A stretch of DNA of 6,505 bases from Neisseriaceae bacterium (GTDB lineage Bacteria > Pseudomonadota > Gammaproteobacteria > Burkholderiales > Neisseriaceae), in assembly GCA_017446355.1 (NCBI GenBank), contig JAFSQZ010000170.1, positions 1-6,505 on the forward strand, given 5' to 3'. Under the pieces are notes generated by a model. It had not been told where the DNA came from, did not search any database, and saw nothing but the letters and a program-made list of their open reading frames with translations. Of the stretch, positions 4,234 through 6,505 are shown piece by piece. Position 1 is the stretch's first letter. Each line of letters starts with the position of its first letter. The translations under genes and the position numbers were made by a program.

Positions 4234-6505
4234 TTATTTTGCAGATTTTTGTGCATCTACCGCTGCCAGTGCTGCCACGTTAATAATACGTCGTGTGGTA
4301 GAAATCGGAGTTACCAAATGCACTGGTTTATTCATACCCATTAAAATGGGACCGACTGTTATACCGTTTGTACCATAAAGACGAATTAAGTTGTAACAAA
4401 TATTTGCGGTTTCCACATTGGGCATCACCAATAAATTGGCTGCGCCTGTTAAAGTGGTGTCAGGGAAAATTTGTTTACGTAGTGTTTCGTCCAATGCCAA
4501 ATCGGCTTGCATTTCACCGTCAATTTCCAAATTCGGATCGCGCTCACGAATCAATTCTAAAGCGTGCTGCATTTTGCGACTGCTGACATTATCAATGGAA
4601 CCGTAATTGGAATTACTCAATAAGGCAACTTTGGGACGAATACCGAAACGTTTAATTTCTTTGGCACACATCAACACACCAGCTGCCAGTTGTTCCGCAG
4701 TGGGGTTTTCATTGACATAGGTGTCTGCGATAAAGAAATTGCCTTTATTGGAAATCATTGCGTTCATTGCAAACGCATTTTTTTCTGGATTATTGTAGCC
4801 CACCATATCTTCATAAATACGGAAGTGGTGATGGAAACGCCCTACCGCACCTGCTACCATACCATCAGCATAACCTAATTCCACCATTGCTGCGCCAATC
4901 AGCGTTGGATTGATTTGCATACGACGACGCGCCATCACTTCGGTAATACCGTTGCGTTTTTGTTTGTCGTAATACAGTTTCCAAGATTCTTTGTAATACG
5001 GATTATTGTCCATATCCACCAATTCAAAATCTTTGCCAATTTCAATGGTTAAGCCTTGTGTTTTCAAGCGTTCTTGCACGTTTTTGGTGCGACCAATCAA
5101 CACAGGGAAAGCGATTTTTTGCATCGCTAATTGTTGCGCCGCGTGCAAGACACGATCGTCTTCCCCTTCTGCCAACACAATGCGTTTCACATCACGTTTT
5201 GCTTGTTCAAAAATTGGACGCATAATCATACTGGTTTTATAAACTTGCTCATTGAGTTTCTCAATATAAGCGTCCATATTTTCAATGGGACGTGTTGCTA
5301 CGCCTGAATCCATTGCTGCCTGCGCCACAGCAGGAGCAACGGTTGCAATTAAGCGTGGGTCAAAAGGTTTTGGAATTAAGTATTCCGCACCAAATTGTAA
5401 TTCTTCACCACCATAAGCACCTGCCACAATATCATTGGCTTCCGCCATCGCTAAATCCGCAATGGCACGCGCAGCGGCCAGTTTCATCTCTTCATTGATG
5501 GTGGTTGCGCCCACATCTAATGCGCCACGGAAGATAAAAGGAAAACACAAAACATTATTTACTTGATTGGGAAAGTCAGAACGTCCCGTACCAATAATCA
5601 CATCAGGACGTGTTTCTTTTGCCAAAGGTGGCATAATTTCAGGATTGGGATTAGCCAGCGCAAACACAATCGGTTTATCAGCCATTTGTTTCAACATTTC
5701 AGGTTTTAATACGTCCGCGCTAGATAAGCCCAAGAAAATATCTTTGCCCACCACTGCATCGCCCAAAGTGCGTTGACCATTATCTTCAATGGCATAACGA
5801 ACTTTGCTTTCGTCCATTTGTTCACGGTCTTCACGTGTTTGATAAATCACGCCTTTTGAATCGCACACGGTGATGTTGTCGCGTTTCATACCAAACGCCA
5901 CCAATAAATTCAGGCAGGCAATCGCTGCTGCGCCAGCACCTGAACACACCAATTTCACTTGTCCAATATCTTTACCAACAAAACGCAAACCATTTAATAC
6001 CGCAGCGGCGGTGATGATGGCTGTACCGTGTTGGTCATCGTGAAACACAGGAATTTTGCAGCGTTCACGCAATTTTTTCTCAATATAAAAACATTCAGGG
6101 GCTTTAATGTCTTCAAGGTTAATGCCACCAAAAGTAGGCTCCAAAGAAGCGATGATGTCCACCAATTTATCAGGGTCGGTTTCTTTGATTTCAAGGTCAA
6201 ATACATCAATATTGGCGAATTTTTTGAACAATACGCCTTTGCCTTCCATCACAGGTTTACTGGCTTCTGGACCAATATTGCCCAAACCCAAAACAGCCGT
6301 GCCATTAGACACCACAGCCACCAAATTACCGCGAGCAGTATAGCGGTAAGAATCAACAGGATTAGCGTGAATATCCATACAAGGCACGGCAACGCCAGGT
6401 GAATAAGCCAAAGCTAAATCATGCTGTGTTGCCAAAGGTTTTGTTGGCGCGACTTGAATTTTTCCAGGAATAGGAAACTCATGAAAATGACGTGCTGCTT
6501 CGTCT
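4234..6505 (-). CDS. maeB: MaeB, malic enzyme with C-terminal phosphotransacetylase-like domain (partial, 5' end off the right edge)
   Basis: MaeB decarboxylates malate oxidatively to pyruvate and CO2 in the cytoplasm, normally with NADP. The frame stays open through the right edge, giving 756 residues against 759 in E. coli MaeB; the first visible residues, DEAARHFHEFPIPGK, match the family near residue 6, so only about five residues are missing. An in-frame TTG at 6435 is internal (Leu of TKPLATQ), not the start. In fragment numbering: catalytic Tyr34 in AYSPGVA, KPVMEGKG with Lys89, metal ligands E131/D132 (LEDIKAPE) and the second Asp of FHDDQHGT (154-161), NAD(P) loop SGAGAAAIA (188-196), and ANPNPEIMP (284-292). 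From about residue 427 (MRPIFEQAK...) to the end is the phosphate acetyltransferase-like domain, which in E. coli MaeB is linked to acetyl-CoA regulation, not transacetylase activity. NADP use is inferred from family; I cannot prove it here. No intact DUS lies in the gene. Confidence 0.98.
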   Translation of the reverse strand, partial: DEAARHFHEFPIPGKIQVAPTKPLATQHDLALAYSPGVAVPCMDIHANPVDSYRYTARGNLVAVVSNGTAVLGLGNIGPEASKPVMEGKGVLFKKFANIDVFDLEIKETDPDKLVDIIASLEPTFGGINLEDIKAPECFYIEKKLRERCKIPVFHDDQHGTAIITAAAVLNGLRFVGKDIGQVKLVCSGAGAAAIACLNLLVAFGMKRDNITVCDSKGVIYQTREDREQMDESKVRYAIEDNGQRTLGDAVVGKDIFLGLSSADVLKPEMLKQMADKPIVFALANPNPEIMPPLAKETRPDVIIGTGRSDFPNQVNNVLCFPFIFRGALDVGATTINEEMKLAAARAIADLAMAEANDIVAGAYGGEELQFGAEYLIPKPFDPRLIATVAPAVAQAAMDSGVATRPIENMDAYIEKLNEQVYKTSMIMRPIFEQAKRDVKRIVLAEGEDDRVLHAAQQLAMQKIAFPVLIGRTKNVQERLKTQGLTIEIGKDFELVDMDNNPYYKESWKLYYDKQKRNGITEVMARRRMQINPTLIGAAMVELGYADGMVAGAVGRFHHHFRIYEDMVGYNNPEKNAFAMNAMISNKGNFFIADTYVNENPTAEQLAAGVLMCAKEIKRFGIRPKVALLSNSNYGSIDNVSSRKMQHALELIRERDPNLEIDGEMQADLALDETLRKQIFPDTTLTGAANLLVMPNVETANICYNLIRLYGTNGITVGPILMGMNKPVHLVTPISTTRRIINVAALAAVDAQKSAK

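Noticed and set aside
6028..6402. Plus-strand reading frame of 124 codons
   Set aside because: It is antisense to the strongly conserved N-terminal part of maeB and shows no family motif.
6433..6435. TTG as the start codon of maeB
   Set aside because: The open frame continues upstream through residues typical of the MaeB N-terminus (HEFPIPGK, TKPLATQ), so the true start lies beyond the right edge.

Overview
The window carries five genes, all read from the minus strand, in the transcription order maeB (5' end cut by the right edge) -> an unrecognised 278-residue membrane-anchored protein -> murD -> ftsW -> murG (3' end cut by the left edge). No RNA gene, insertion sequence, CRISPR array or credible plus-strand gene was seen; the long plus-strand reading frames are shadows of the minus-strand genes.

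The organism is very probably a member of the Neisseriaceae. The evidence is a recurring 10-bp word, GCTGCCTGAA, found intact eight times in 6.5 kb. It is the core of a DNA uptake sequence (DUS), the short word by which naturally competent Neisseriaceae recognise their own DNA. The five copies outside palindromes all carry this core, which matches the AG-simDUS dialect (AGGCTGCCTGAA) described for Simonsiella. They do not match the Kingella dialect (AGGCAGCCTGAA) or the meningococcal one (GCCGTCTGAA). The AT-leaning composition also suits Simonsiella or a close relative. This placement rests on the DUS dialect recalled from the literature, not on a search.

Layout: positions 4234-6505 hold maeB, a malic enzyme fused to a phosphotransacetylase-like domain (central carbon metabolism, malate to pyruvate). 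An 85-bp gap follows, with an inverted DUS pair that may be a terminator. Positions 3312-4148 hold the unrecognised protein with one N-terminal membrane segment. Positions 1-3283 are a piece of the division and cell wall (dcw) cluster in canonical order, murD-ftsW-murG. MurD adds D-glutamate to the cytoplasmic peptidoglycan precursor, MurG makes lipid II at the membrane, and FtsW polymerises lipid II into septal peptidoglycan. Gaps inside this block are 26-55 bp, consistent with one operon that probably continues to murC beyond the left edge.

No wholly new system is apparent. The points worth a second look are: the unrecognised membrane protein next to murD; maeB lying upstream where mraY would be expected; palindromic DUS copies that read as two dialects on opposite strands, two of them inside murD; and an exact 12-bp tandem duplication of the ftsW ribosome binding site.
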